Of a DNA stretch of 64,000 nucleotides, positions 22,592 to 35,076 are shown one piece after another (position 1 is the stretch's first letter; each line of letters opens with the position of its first letter). The stretch covers positions 1,740,001-1,804,000 of the forward strand of contig NC_084892.1 of NCBI RefSeq assembly GCF_958979055.1, in the 5' to 3' direction. The translations under genes were made by a program, and so were the position numbers. The DNA is from Alnus glutinosa. Taxonomy: Eukaryota > Streptophyta > Magnoliopsida > Fagales > Betulaceae. A model generated the notes under the pieces. The model made no database searches. It was not told the origin of the DNA and saw only the letters and a program-made list of their open reading frames with translations.

Positions 22592-23053
22592 AAAGTTCAT
22601 GTGTGTTAAACAAATTTTACTGCTTTTTTCTGTAACTGCCTATTGTCAATCAGTCAGACCTTTAATTAATTATAGAAAAATAATTCTTGTGTAACTGTTA
22701 TGCAAGGTCTTAGAGACGTGGAGTGAGTCTCATGTAGTGAGTTCCACCACATGGATCTCACGTGGAACTCATCCCATGTCTCTAGAGTAGTGCACCAATC
22801 ACCCATCTTAATTATATATTCTATATAATGATCTAATTTACAACGTGTGGAGATTGTAATATATATCATGGCTATGATCTCTTGTCAATTGTCTTCCCCA
22901 AACAGGTATCATTTATATATGGACAATAAAATGGGACTTTGAAATTTGAATCTTGTAGGGAAAAAATCTTAAACTAGCTAGAAACCTTGATGAAATGATT
23001 GACTTTGTAAATATAGAATTTTCTTTTTCTTAAACTTTCTTTTGTACGTAGTT
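22592..23053. other. 3' flank of P3
   Basis: Conserved P450 downstream flank with the candidate AATAAA at 22925, ending at the target site of the MULE-like insertion. No gene seen. Confidence 0.45.
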
Positions 23054-23062
23054 TTGTTGCTA

Positions 23063-23953
23063 GAGAAATGCTAGGGGTACTTACAAACTCTTACCAAAAG
23101 AGTTTACAAACTGACCTGGCATACATGTGGCATTTTATTAACTAAAAAAATTAAACACTAGGATTCCACGTCCACACTAAATCCAGGTGGAAGGTTGGAT
23201 TTCACAAGCTGACTTGCCTGTCCATGGCTTCCATTCCCGAAGGCCATACATGGCCGGCCGGCAATGGGAGGTTGGGACAGATGAACGGCCGACGATGGGA
23301 GGTTGGGACAGATGGACGACCGGCAAGAGGGGAGAGATCCCGGGAGAGGACTGCATGCAAGCAGCCCGTGGTCGGGGTCGGGACTTTTCGGCTTCCACCA
23401 AACCCACGCCGGTGTGCGTGGGTTTCCGGCCAGAGATCCTACCGGATACCCATGCACACCGGCGTCGGGTTGGTTGGTTTGGCCGGAAACCCAGATCTAG
23501 TCAGGAAACCCAGATCCGGCGTGGGTTTTGTTTGTTTGAGAGATCCGGCCGGGAAACCCAGATCTGGTATGGGTTTTGTTTGGTGGAGAGATCCGAACAG
23601 CAAACCCAGATCGACGTGGGTTTTTTTGGGTTAAGAGATCTAGCCGATGTGGTTTTCGGAAATCCAGATGCTTCGGTGAGATGATTTACTAAGAGATCAT
23701 TCAGAAACCGAGATCCGGTAGTTTTTGTTGGTCCAAACGGCCGGCCGGCGACTGGAGCTCAAGAATAGGACATGGAAGTTGACGGCCGGTGACTGGAGGG
23801 GAGAACAGCGTCTGGAACGGCGACTGGAGGGGGAGAACGATGGTTGGAGGAGAGAAGGGCATTTTTGTGATTTAACATTTATTCCATGTAGGATGCCACG
23901 TGAGTTTGTAAGCTTCTCTTTGTAAAGGTTTGTAAGTACCCCTAGCATTTCTC
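23063..23953. mobile_element. MULE-like non-autonomous element in U3
   Basis: 891 bp with a perfect 26-bp terminal inverted repeat starting GAGAAATGCTAGGGG, flanked by a perfect 9-bp duplication TTGTTGCTA (23054-23062 and 23954-23962). The other units show the empty site. A 9-bp target duplication is characteristic of Mutator-like elements. The interior is GC-rich with a 48-bp tandem repeat and no credible transposase. Confidence 0.85.
23506..23650 (+). repeat. 48-bp tandem repeat inside the MULE-like element
   Basis: AAACCCAGAT starts at 23506, 23554 and 23602, each followed by a GGGTTTT tract and GAGAGATCCG. About three imperfect units. Confidence 0.75.
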
Positions 23954-24393
23954 TTGTTGCTATGATCCATCCTATTATTCAAGGGATTAGTCCAAGCTAC
24001 AACAATAAAATCAAATCGCATGCATGATCAGTGGTATATATTGGAAAATATATAAGAAACCAAATACAGAGTAGCTAGTACGTGGACATTCCTTGACTGA
24101 CGAATGGGATTGACAACAATGTTAAAGGAAAAGTACAACAATATTTGTATGAACGAAGTCTTTTTTTTCTTTCTTTTTTTTTTTTTTCTGAGCAAGAAAT
24201 ATGGAGTGTGGATTAGCACGAAATATGGAGATCAACGGGGTAGGATCAATGGAGACGTACAATATATATATTTTGGCCATAGCCAATTAACCGATTGATT
24301 GGACTAGCAAGTCATGATGATCCATGAAGAGAGAGAGTAGTTGGGAACATTTTACCAAACTTGGAGCTCATGATATATTCTAGATGTTGATAT

Positions 24394-25650
24394 TTAATGC
24401 TTTTTCATTAACTTTTCATAGCATTCGACTATACATGTTGCATGAGCGATGCCAACAAGTTTCAATTTCCGGGAACAAAGATTAGCGCACTTTATTGTAG
24501 CATTGGAAAGTCTGGTGGCATAATCTTTTGGATGCATTGAGTCATTAAAAAGACATTTAAGAAGATTAGTAGAAATATAAAACTCCATATTTCTTGACGC
24601 TTCACATATTTTAATGCTCCGTTTGTTTCAGTGTAAAATGGTTTCCGTCGTAAAATAGTTTCAGGAAAATCATTTTTCAGAAAAATATTTTCCGTCGAAA
24701 TCATTTTTCGGTGTTTGGCACGTACAGAAAATTACAAAATTTTTTATATTTTAATTTAATCATATTAATTTTAAAAAATCAAATTTATTCACAAAATAAA
24801 AAATATTAATATAAAATAATATAAAAATATTTTTTTATATTTGACATATACATATTCCGGCAAAAGTTGCCAGAATCCGGCCATTTTTGCCGGATTCTGG
24901 CGATCTTTGCAGGAATCCGCACAAAACGGCCAGATCCCAGCTAGTTGACCGGAAGCAGGCCGTCCTGCCCAATTTCCGGCCAGCTGGTCTGAGATTCAGC
25001 CAGAACAGCCAGATCCGGCCAGATGCAGGGGGTCCGGCCGTTCAGGCCAGATGGCCGGTGATCCGACGTTCTGGCCGGATCCGTGCCGGGATCCGGCGAG
25101 ATAGCCGGAGATCCGGCCGCTCTGGCCAGATTCCGGCCAGTATGACCGGAATCTGGAATGGTATCCTCGAAATCCAGCGACATCTGCCGGACGTCGCCGG
25201 ATTCCGGCTTAATTTGTTGAATTCCGGCATCGACTGAAGTCGGAATCTAACTTGTCGAAATTCAGCAATGATCAACTGCTTGAACGTAAAGGTTGACTGC
25301 GTTGTTTAAAAGAAAGTCAACTGTATCTACCATCTACGGAAAAAGCGTAAATCATTTTCCGAAATTTATTAAGCATTTTTGGTCAAACGAAAATCATTTT
25401 CCGGTTGATCATTATTTTTGCCCCTACCTAACACCGAAAAATACCGAAACCATTTTTCAGAAATCATTTTACGCCGAAACAAACGGAGCATAAGTGTGAA
25501 TTCAAGGCAACGATGGATATAAGTCATTTCCTCAAAATCAAGTTGAAAAGGTCGTTGAAGGCTAGTTGGTAGTAGAGTGGGAGTAGGAGAAAGAGGGATA
25601 AAGTCATTAGCATAGACTTCGAGTATTATGAGGATAATCAACTCAATGAT
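24394..25650 (-). pseudogene. Minus-strand ORF of U3, split by a transposon
   Basis: The 114-aa ORF seen in other units is interrupted: its C-terminal part is at 24394-24611 and its N-terminal part at about 25494-25650, separated by the 876-bp element at 24615. The C-terminal half also shows substitutions not in other copies (for example VECYEK). Confidence 0.6.
24615..25490. mobile_element. PIF/Harbinger-like element in U3
   Basis: 876 bp, ends TGCTCCGTTTGTTTC and GAAACAAACGGAGCA, flanked by TAA on both sides (24612-24614 and 25491-25493); other units have the empty site. A 3-bp TAA duplication suggests PIF/Harbinger. The GC-rich interior (24855-25245) is a degenerate array of CCGGC/GATCCGGCC motifs without a transposase. 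Confidence 0.75.
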
Positions 25651-25780
25651 AATCACCGGCTGAAGTTTTATCATATGTTTCCTAGCCATCATATTTCTCC
25701 CGCTCTAAAAATTCTCTTATTTGGATGTCAAATTGAATCGTTATCAAAGTTAAATAGCTTGAGACCATTGAAATATAAAC

Positions 25781-26482
25781 AATGACGGAGAGAGGGGGGG
25801 GCGGGTGGGGGCCATGGCCCCCCCTCAACTCTTAAGAAAATAAATTAATTAATTAAGGTAAAACAAAAAAAAAAAAAAAAAAAAAGGGTATTTTTTTTTT
25901 AGATGAATCAAATAAAGGTTTTTTTTTTTTTTTTTTTGCCTATTAGCCCTAGCAAGATTTTTTTTTTTCCTTGGCCCCTTCCCTTTTTATCATCCGTTCA
26001 ACTATTGTCAAAACTTTTTTCTTTAAAATTTCACGGGTAGCAATGAACATGCCTGAGAAGGTAACAATGGAATGATCTTTACAAAGTTGTAGATGCTTTG
26101 TTCAAAGTAAAGGAAAAGGGTTTAGTCAAGTAGTGCATTGGAAGAAGACAGGTGTAGATTTGAGGAGTCACAAGCTTGACCAAGCTTGATTTCCTAAGAA
26201 TGTGTGGAAAAAATTACTAAGACCTTTTTTATTTTTATTTTTTATTTTCTGAATCTTTGGACAGCGGTTTTCTTTACTTTTTTCTTTTTTCTTTTTTTTT
26301 TTTTCTAAAAACTCTTTTCACTTTTGCTTATTGATTTTTAATTTGAATGGAATAATAAAAATATCAAAACTGGATTATGTTTAATTTACTTAAAATTTGC
26401 CTTTATATATATACTTTAACCCCTACTTAAGAAAAAAAATTATTTGGCCCCCTCCCATTAAAATGTTTGGCTCCATCCCATT
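25781..26482. mobile_element. hAT-like element in U3
   Basis: 702 bp inserted at a site empty in the other units, flanked by ATATAAAC on both sides (25773-25780, 26483-26490). The 8-bp duplication fits hAT. Ends are poorly matched: AATGACGGAG versus the complement AATGGGATGGAG. G-run and poly-A/poly-T tracts inside; no transposase ORF. Confidence 0.65.
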
Positions 26483-26490
26483 ATATAAAC

Positions 26491-27563
26491 TTATTCAAAA
26501 AGAGTTATAAGAATTAATTGTAGCTTTTAGAAATATATAAGAGAATATTTTAGTAAAATAACTTTATATTGGTTCAAGTAATGTCTTTGGCTAGGAGCGT
26601 AAAAGTTTTCCAATAGATTTTTATGCAAATAATATATGACTCTTGGTGAAAGTTAACTATATTAGAAAACTTACATAAAAGAACATGTGAAGATAGAGGT
26701 ATCATAACCCAAGCTCAAGAATATTAAAAAAAAAAAAAAAGAAAAAAAAGAAGAAGAAGATTTATCATCCAATATTCATAACATATTAGATTAAAATCTC
26801 CATTTAAACAATATTTTGAAACAACTATTGGCTTAAAAGAAATGATAAGTATGTAAAATTGGAGTGCATGGAGTACTGTAAATCATCATAGTATTTCATT
26901 TATACAAAGAGATTATAAATGGTTAAAGTTCCAAATAGAAGTGATTTGTTATATTGTCACATCTATAATAAAAGAACAAAACAAACTAATTATTACAATT
27001 ATGCAAGCATAATTGTATGACAGTTTTTGAACAAAAAAAAAAAAAAAATTCTCATACGATTTTAATATAATTATAATGATGTGACAGTTAAAATTAGACA
27101 TTAATTTTTTTTTCACAACATATTATACTCTTCCTTATTTGCTAAGGGGAAAAAAAAAAAGAAAAAAAAAAGAAAAAAAGAAAAAAAAAAAAAAAAAAAG
27201 GGATAGTGGTCCATGCTAAGCCCCCCACCATTATATGACATAGTTTTTGAACAAAATTTTCTGGTAATTAAACTCAATGCATTTAAAAAAAAAATTACAA
27301 AAAAAAAACACTTTAAAATTACGTGTTCCTTAGGAACGATATCAATTATATGTATATCCTGTGCTGTCTTGAAAAAGGTTAGAGTTGGAGGAGAAATCGG
27401 TCGAGCGTATGGGTTCACATGCAGTTGAGCCCAAAGTACTCATAGATGTTATGTACACAGTAGCCATCTCCTTTTTCTTTTCTTTTTTTTTAATATATAT
27501 ATATATATTTCAAATAATAATGTTCTCTTTATATAAGGATATGCCTATATAGCTAGTCAAATC
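26491..27563. other. AT-rich spacer, U3
   Basis: Counterpart of 4950-6170 with long A-rich tracts (27030-27045, 27150-27199). No gene seen. Confidence 0.45.
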
Positions 27564-27705
27564 TAGTGGTGGGCATCGGTTCAGTAGTCGGTTAATTCAA
27601 TCGATTAATCGACTTTTGTCGGAATGCAATCATTGAATTTATTTTGGTTAAGTCGGTTAAATCAGTTAACATTTGGTTAACATGGGTAAGGAAACGACGT
27701 CGTTT

Positions 27706-27748
<43 letters not shown>

Positions 27749-27968
27749 TCAAACGTTTTGTTCTTACTAAAACGACGTCATTTCATTTTATGTCGGCTAG
27801 GTTAATTGGTCGGAATAAAATGCGGTTCGGTTACCGAACCGGCTTTATGAACAAAATTTTATACCGACTACTAAATCGAAATTAGTCAGTAGAGTCGGTA
27901 GGCGGTCAATTTCGGTTTGGTTCGGTAAACGGTCGGTAGGTGGTTGGCAGATAATTTGCCCACCCCTA
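27564..27968. mobile_element. hAT-like MITE, U3
   Basis: Same site and ends as the U1 copy, with the left end mutated to TAGTGGTGGGCA. Contains a poly-A run of about 34 bp. Confidence 0.7.
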
Positions 27969-28376
27969 CGAATCACTAAAATAGTAGTCAACCCGTACGT
28001 ACTACTTATGCCATATTTTATTTCATTGATTCCCTAATTCATGCATGATGAGAGCCGCAATCGATTAAAAATAATAACGTTGGCGTTACCATTTATTTCT
28101 GAGGTAATAATAGAATACTATTTTTTTTTTTTAACAAAAAGATTTGAGTATTTCATCGATCAAAGATCATGAGCATAAAACTCTTACATCATAAAACATA
28201 AAGCTCTACAAAATCATAGACACATGCTATAAAATTACATAGTCATAGATACAAACAAAATTCTTACAATAAAGTATTATACCTGACTTTCATCTTCCGC
28301 TAACCCATGTACAAAAATAATTAAAGAGCATATCTGCTCCGAGGAGACTAGATCTAAGACAATGGTAGCCAAATAT

Positions 28377-28447
<71 letters not shown>

Positions 28448-29562
28448 TAAAAAAACCGGCCGTGAGAGATAATCTCTTACATTTGACTAATCTTCATCAC
28501 ATAGATCACCCATGCGGGCAGATTTAAAGAGAATAAAACTCTTATATATTCAAAGCAAAAACACAACTAGCAAATAGCAGCAGCGACCAGGGAGGAAATG
28601 AATGGCACAGCACGGAGTTAGATGGACGAATACATAACGGAGATGCTAAAATTACTAATCTGGTCAGAGGACACCTACAAACAAAATAAAAAACCAGAAT
28701 GGAATGGGGAGGGTTAGAGCGAGGAATAGAAAGGGAAAGTGAGAAGAGGAGGGAGCAGATCTACTCCCTCCTTCTCTCAGATCTAATGGAATACTATATT
28801 TAAAGAGACATGTTTGTGAATAAATTATCCATTCCAGTATTTCTATGGCCGGAGGAATTCTGCATAGGATAATTAAAGATGTAGTAGGTAGTCATTTCAC
28901 GTGCCAAACATATATATTCTCAATCATTTTATAAAGAGAAATGATATATAAAGTTATAAATCATATTTTTATTCTACATGAATTAAACCCAAAATCAAAT
29001 AGAAAGAAGAAAAATTGGGCCATATTTTTATCGTTTTACGTACAAACCAATCACCAAAAATATTTTTAGAGAAATGTTTTTTAAAAAATTGTTGAAAATA
29101 TCTCCCAACAAAAAACATCTTACGTTTATTTTTTAACGGAGCTTAAATTTGATTTGACACCGATAAATTGCTGAATTAAGATATCTTAAATGAAAATAAT
29201 TTGTTTTGTGATATGGACACCATACAAATACCGTTAAATAAAATAACATAAAATATTGACAATCAAATAAATCTCTCTCCACTTGGCATGTTTCACTACA
29301 AGTGTTTGTCATTATCATCAAGTATTTATATTTTTGTATGATCCTGCTTGTTCGAATAATTAATTTTTCTTTATTTTTTTTTTCTTTGTGAATGTGTTTA
29401 TCCAAATAAAATACGATTTGAGCTCCAATTCAATTATTTTATATGTACGTTTTCAGTCGGTTATGTTTCCTTAAGACGATCGTACCATTAACTTATATTT
29501 AAATATCTTATTATATAAAAGAACCATCAACAAACGTATGATATAAGTTAGGAAAAGTATAT
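27969..29562. other. Spacer, U3, with microsatellite
   Basis: AT-rich spacer with (CT)n(AT)n at 28376-28445, then a region homologous to 7090-8185 of U1. No gene seen. Confidence 0.45.
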
Positions 29563-29694
29563 TTACACAACACACACTACACAATTTTTACACAACACAC
29601 TTATATGAGATGGGACTCATGTGAATGGAACCCACCACATAGGTCTCACCTCATGTGAGTGTATTGTGTAAAAATTGTGTAGTGTGTTATGTAA
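29563..29694. mobile_element. Small fold-back MITE, U3
   Basis: Same 132-bp fold-back as at 8186. Confidence 0.7.
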
Positions 29695-29816
29695 GGATCA
29701 TGTCCCTATAAGTTAATTAGGGGGGAGTGATTCCCACACATTGGGTTCCACCCCATTAACGTGCTTTGTGATAGTGAGTATACGTATCATTCCCCTTATT
29801 ATTATTTATCTTTTTC

Positions 29817-30312
29817 ACTTCTTTTGTCTCACCTGTGGGGAGAAGTTTTCGTAACACTTCACCTCAACTCACTTGTTTAAGTTATTTACAAGACTTAACA
29901 TATTGGGTAATTTATAAAAAGAAGAGTAGTGAGAGGCAGGAACTTCGGGGCCTTAGGCAGTACTCAGTGGAGAGAAAACCAAAAAGAGAGAGACTTAAGA
30001 GTTATCTCACGTTCGGAGTGCCGAAAGGCTTAGAGAATTAAGAGATTATTTTTATCTTTTGTATTTAATTCTGAATTCTCTTTTGTGTGAAAGTAAGATT
30101 TGAGTGTGTTGGAGCTTTTGGATATGAGTGGTTTTCTTTGTACTACTTTTGTACTCCACTATTTTGATAGTAAATTTCTTTTAGGTCGTCTCCGCAAATA
30201 GATGTAGGCTTATTAAGCGAAACCACTTAAATCTTGATGTCTTGTGTGATTGTGTTATTTTATATTCTGCCATTTTTTGCTTCTTAAGTAATCCCTAAAA
30301 TTAGTTTTGTCA
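29817..30312. mobile_element. LTR-like fragment, U3
   Basis: Counterpart of 8928-9428. Its left side and about 480 bp of MITE sequence are lost by a deletion near 29734. Confidence 0.3.
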
Positions 30313-31048
30313 CAACATTAGGTGAGTGTCTTATTTGGAAAATGCTCTATTTTTCAAATTTTCATCTCCAAAAGTGGTTCTCAAATGGTGTGTCATCATC
30401 CCATGAGATGATGACACATTTTTCAAAATAATAGATCTCATCGATAATTGACGCATCATTTGAGAATTAACTTTTAAGAAAAACAAAAATTGGTAAGCGT
30501 CTTCTTAATATTGGATGCTACTTAAATTATCTTTAAAAAATTAACTGATACCTTTCTAACTTTAAGAAGTCATTTGAAATTTTTAAATTTGAAGGATGAA
30601 TTTGATCAAATGTGAAATTTCAATGGCCACTTAAACAATTTTTCCTAATTATTATTATAAATTTATTACAAATTAATATGGTAATACTTACATGTGAGAC
30701 TTATTACATTTTCCACTAAACAATATTTAAATCTACCTAAATTAAAACTTAAAAATTGGGCAGTTGTTGTGTATGTTATTTGACTTGAGAAACTCTAGAT
30801 TATGTAGGGATAGATTCGTAAATATTATTATTAATGTATTCTTTGATATTCTCTTCTGATTAGTTGGACTAGAATTTAATTATATCGCACGGAGAATGTA
30901 ATTAGGCTTTAATTACTGGTTGCTTTGCAATTAGTTTTTATCGTGATTCGTGAGTACTGTCATCCCTTCTGCATGGTGCTATTAGTACTTGGTGGTTAGG
31001 TTCTACGGTTGGTGCGCTCAGCCCCTTGTGGAGCGCTACCTTCTCTTA
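30313..31048. other. Spacer, U3
   Basis: Counterpart of 9429-10162. No gene seen. Confidence 0.4.
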
Positions 31049-31411
31049 GGGTATTCACAACAGCTTCTTTAAAATGGGTCTGTTCTCTAAAATTTAAGAA
31101 AAATTTCAAGAAAGTTACAAAAACCATTCCACAGCAGTTTTGCTAAAATTTTTGTTTCCCTGGAAAGTGAATAGTGATTTCCAATGCATTGGTAGGCACT
31201 ATTCACTTACTATTCAATTGTTTATTTACAAAATATATTATCTCTCTCCTACTTTATCTTCTTTTTCCTACTTTTAATTAAAGTAAAAGTAAAAAAAATA
31301 ATATTTTAATGGTATAGGAAAAAATGAAGGGAAGCTGCTGTGGGGTGTTTTTTTATAGGCAAGTAAAAAGTAGTTTTAGGGAAAATGGTTCGGAAGCTGC
31401 TGGGAATGCTC
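31049..31411. mobile_element. Tourist-like MITE, U3/U4 border
   Basis: Counterpart of 10163-10526 with TTA on both sides. Confidence 0.65.
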
Positions 31412-31499
31412 TTATTGAAAAGTCTCGTTTTTTATTTTATTATTTTTTTTATTGTTTTTAAAATTTAGATTGACCGGTAGTCTAGCGTAGCATGTATAT

Positions 31500-31599
31500 G
31501 ATGCAAGTTAGCTTATTGAATGATTTGGAAATGTGTCCTCTTTTTATTGTATATGATGGTCAAATTACTGCCATGTTAATTAGTAACTCTAAAATTGTA
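31500..31599 (+). repeat. Direct-repeat module, first copy of U4
   Basis: GATGCAAGTTAGC type module; the second copy is at 33898-34001. Confidence 0.7.
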
Positions 31600-31630
31600 C
31601 GAGCTTATTTGGTAAGTAATTGTGTTACGG

Positions 31631-31961
31631 AATATTTGTTTGAATAGTAGTAAGAAGTGATTGATGTGATATAAAATTTGAGAATGATCTATAAAAAAAT
31701 AAAAGAGTTTTGTTTTGTAAAAGGTTTTTTTATTTGAATAGTAATAAAAAAATTATTGATGTGATATACAAAATGTAAAAAATTTAGAATGTTGTTTATT
31801 TGATTTTTTTGAGAGAAGTGAAAATGAATAGATAGAGACTTAAAATGGTTTGCCAAACTAACTCGTAAGAATCTTAGAGATATATGATAGACGAGGGAGG
31901 AGGGAGGAGGTTCAGATTTTCCTCCAATTATACACCTTAAAGTCGTTCCAAACACAAACCG
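31631..31961. repeat. Dispersed repeat R1, U4
   Basis: Same segment as at 117-450. Confidence 0.5.
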
Positions 31962-31967
31962 TTAGAG

Positions 31968-32711
31968 TACTAACAGCAGGTTCCCAACCATTTTCCCTAT
32001 TTTAGGAAAAATTTAGGGAATCAAACCACTTTTTTTCTTCCTATATAAAAACACTTCACAACAGTTTCCCTTTATCTTTCCCTATATATTAAAATAATAT
32101 TTTTTTACCTGGTACTTTTTCTTTCTTTTTTTTTTTCTTTTTTTTTTTCTCAATTTCTCTCTCATCAACGTCCTGTTTGTCCCTTCCAACACCCATTCTT
32201 CATCTTCTTCTCAATTTCTCTCTCTCAAAATCGCGGCTTTGTCTTTTTCTCCCAGGTCCAGTCCATCCCGGACCCCAATTTGCCTAAATCCCAGCTTCCA
32301 AACCCATCTCAGCACTAATATGGTTTCTACCATTGTTGAAAGAGGAACACGTCAGATTTGGAGGCTGAGACGCGGCAGAGAACAGTGAATACAACAGACA
32401 CGCAGTCAGGAGGATAGAGAGGCGGAGAGAGAGGAGCAAGAAGAGGAAGAGTGCAACAGGGAACATCATTCTTGGACAAAAGTTGTTCAAGTCGAAGTCA
32501 AGTTCCTCTGCGTGAAGGATAGAGCCAGAGAGGAGAGAGGAGAGAGAGAGAGATTTTTTTTATTAAAATAAGGGATTGGGTAGCACTGTAGTTACCCAAG
32601 CATGGAGCCCTAAAATAAGGCAATTGCTGTGGCTTGTTTTTTGCAATTTTTTTCAAATTTTTCCTATTTTAAGGAATAGAACTACTTATAGGTCATCTGC
32701 TACTAATGCAC
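31968..32711. mobile_element. 744-bp insertion shared by U4 and U5
   Basis: Flanked by TTAGAG (31962-31967, 32712-32717), absent from U2 and U6. Ends are roughly inverted (TACTAACAGCAGGTTCCC against the complement TGCATTAGTAGCAGATGACC) and carry A/T-rich arms. The centre (about 32150-32540) looks like a captured transcript piece: pyrimidine-rich leader-like sequence, then mixed GC, then GGAGAGAGAG purine tracts. No convincing protein. Confidence 0.6.
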
Positions 32712-32717
32712 TTAGAG

Positions 32718-33897
32718 AATGACTTTTCATCTCGTTTTCATATAATTCGATCTACTTCGTTAAAGGACACGATCGAGGCAAAATAAAAAAGCAGTCTTTT
32801 TTGTTTTTTGTTTTAAACTTCCGGGGTGTTTTAGGAGGCAAAATATTAGAGGTGGGACAAATGATGTGAACTAGTGAAGCAAGTCGAAGAGGAGGGACAA
32901 ATGCCAACTTTTCTTTTGAATGAGAGAGTAGCAAATATTAATTTAACCAAAGCTTCAGGGTAGAGAGGCCCTTAATTAACTGCCGGCGCCCTCCCATGAA
33001 GTCAAAAGCCTAGAGGTATATTTTCAAAACTATTAATGTCACGTATGTGTGGCGGTACGTACTTGCTTTTAACATCTTCGGTCTATAATTACAACAGTTG
33101 ATTTTTTGAGAGCATGCTCAATGCCAAAGGTGGTGGATTAATATAATAATGGGATCCAATCGGATCTATTAAAAATTGAAATTCCATTATGGCATAGCAG
33201 TCGTATTCTTGGATTGCAATCCATCCTCCTGTCCCAAATTAATCCAGATACATAATAATATATAAACTAGGCCAAGTATTAGCACTGGTCTCCGTGTATT
33301 GCCCAGGTTCATATGTTTTTTTTTTTGTTTTTGTTTTTTTTTTTTTTTTGCACTTTAAGCAAGTACGAAACTTTTCAACTTTGTGGTGGGTTAGGAAAAG
33401 CTTCAAATTAAACACCCAAAACCACTCTAACTGGGTAAATCTGAGCAGCTATAGGGATGCTAAGATGTGTGCTTCAAAAAAAAATAAAAAATCATCCCAT
33501 AGTGCCTCTAATAAGCATATATTTTGGAGACAAGCACTAGTGTCTTGGAAGATTAGAAAAAAGAAAATTCGCAAAAAGATGGATTCAGGGCAAACATAAA
33601 GTCCTAATTATATTTTAAGTAAACGTATAGACACTTAAACCCAAAAACACACAAAGACATTACCATAAATAGAAGATGGAGTTTCATTTCCTGTTTCTAG
33701 CTCCCAACTAAATTTAATGAACAAATAAACACCTCCCTTCAGGATTCATTCATATTTTTTTTTTTCAACATCAAGTCTCGAATTCTTAAGTACTAGGCAA
33801 ATATGCTCAAGGGACCTGTCTTGTTTGATGCATCTAGTCCATTTTCAGCATTCCTCATCCCGGCCGGCCTGTAAACCACGCCCTGAAGAATCTATAT
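32718..33897. other. P450 upstream flank, U4
   Basis: Counterpart of 11077-12252. Up to about 33.39 kb its variants match U5 (for example CCCATGAAGTC and GTGGCGGTACG); downstream they match U2. No gene seen. Confidence 0.5.
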
Positions 33898-34001
33898 GAT
33901 GCAAGTTAGCTTATTGAATGATTTGGAGACGTGTCCTCTTTTTATTGGATATGATGGCCGGTCAAATTACTCGCTTGTTAATTAGTAACTCTAAAATTGT
34001 A
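33898..34001 (+). repeat. Direct-repeat module, second copy of U4
   Basis: Second copy of the 100-bp module, identical to the U2 one but for a single base by eye. Confidence 0.7.
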
Positions 34002-34483
34002 AGAATCTTTTACAGCTATTATTACAAGTCTCTTACAAATTGATACGGTGGTACATGTGGCACTTGTAACATTGTAACTAAATAATGAAATTTACCTATC
34101 AAATTTTATTACTTAACTTTTTTTATTATTAAGATATAAGCTTGTAAGGATATTGTGCTAGAAAGTTAAAAACTATAATACATTTTCCAAATTTTAGTTA
34201 AGAAGAAAAAAAAAAAAAAAAGTCGAACATTTCTAGCTGGGTCGGATAGATATTTTCGGTATTTTTCTGCCCGATTTACTAGTAATCTGAACAACAAATG
34301 TGAAATAGGTCTTATTATATTCAAATCTTCAAGTAAGTCTCGAGTAATCCGCTGACATTTTTGGGCATGTGTATCGATCCCACTTTAACTATCGAAATGG
34401 CAAATTGCTGGAGATCCAAATCCAATTAGATTCAAGAAAAATCTTGTTAAAATCGTACACAGTAGCGGATCTATTACTGGGCC

Positions 34484-34916
34484 AGAACTTCACTTATAAG
34501 CCCTAATCTTTTATCATTTTTGAAATAAAGTACTTAAACTTTAAAAAGTGTCAATGTAGGGTATCAATCTTTTATCTTTCAATTTTTTTCAATTTCAACT
34601 CTCCACCCTATAAAAATTTCCTAAATAACCCTCCTTTTTTTAGGAAAAGAAAAAAAAAATTGTAAGGATTTAGGTGTTGGTCAGAATTTAATAGAATTTA
34701 CAAAAATACTCATGCCTAAATCTTTGAAAAAAAAGTTATAATTTTTTTTAAAACAAAACACATGACTGTTTTAGAAATTTTAATAGAATTTAATGAAAAA
34801 TTTTAACAGATGGTTGAAATTGACAAAAATTAAAAAATTGATACCCTAAATTAAAACTTTTTAAGATTTGAGTATCTTATTTAAAAAGTGATAAAAGATT
34901 AAGATTATAAGTAAAG
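34484..34916. mobile_element. Hairpin MITE upstream of P4
   Basis: Same fold-back and internal deletion as in U2. Ends about 225 bp before the P4 ATG. Confidence 0.7.
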
Positions 34917-35068
34917 TTATTCTAATTTAAATATAAAATTTTATATAAATAGAGACCCATGATATCTTATCCAAGGGTCCTTGCAAAGAAGAATATTGCT
35001 TTATACGATACTTTGTCAATTTTTTTCCGCAAGATTTGTCACATTATCTAGGCGACAGAATTAATCGC

Positions 35069-35076
35069 TATAAAAA
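35069..35076 (+). promoter_or_regulatory. TATA box of P4
   Basis: TATAAAAA, 73 bp before the ATG, in the same context as P2 and P5. Confidence 0.65.

Noticed and set aside
23506..23650. CRISPR-like spacing of the 48-bp and 29-bp repeats
   Set aside because: Repeats are contiguous without unique spacers, inside plant transposons; CRISPR arrays are not expected in a nuclear plant locus.
23187..23684. Long overlapping ORFs in the MULE-like element
   Set aside because: Open in several frames at once because of GC-rich tandem repeats; no recognisable domain.
24887..25237. ORFs in the CCGGC-rich core of the PIF-like element
   Set aside because: Open in both strands through the same degenerate repeat; no domain.
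29835..30041. 68-aa ORF starting MGRSF (also 43000)
   Set aside because: Falls in the LTR-like fragment and is broken in U1; no domain recognised.
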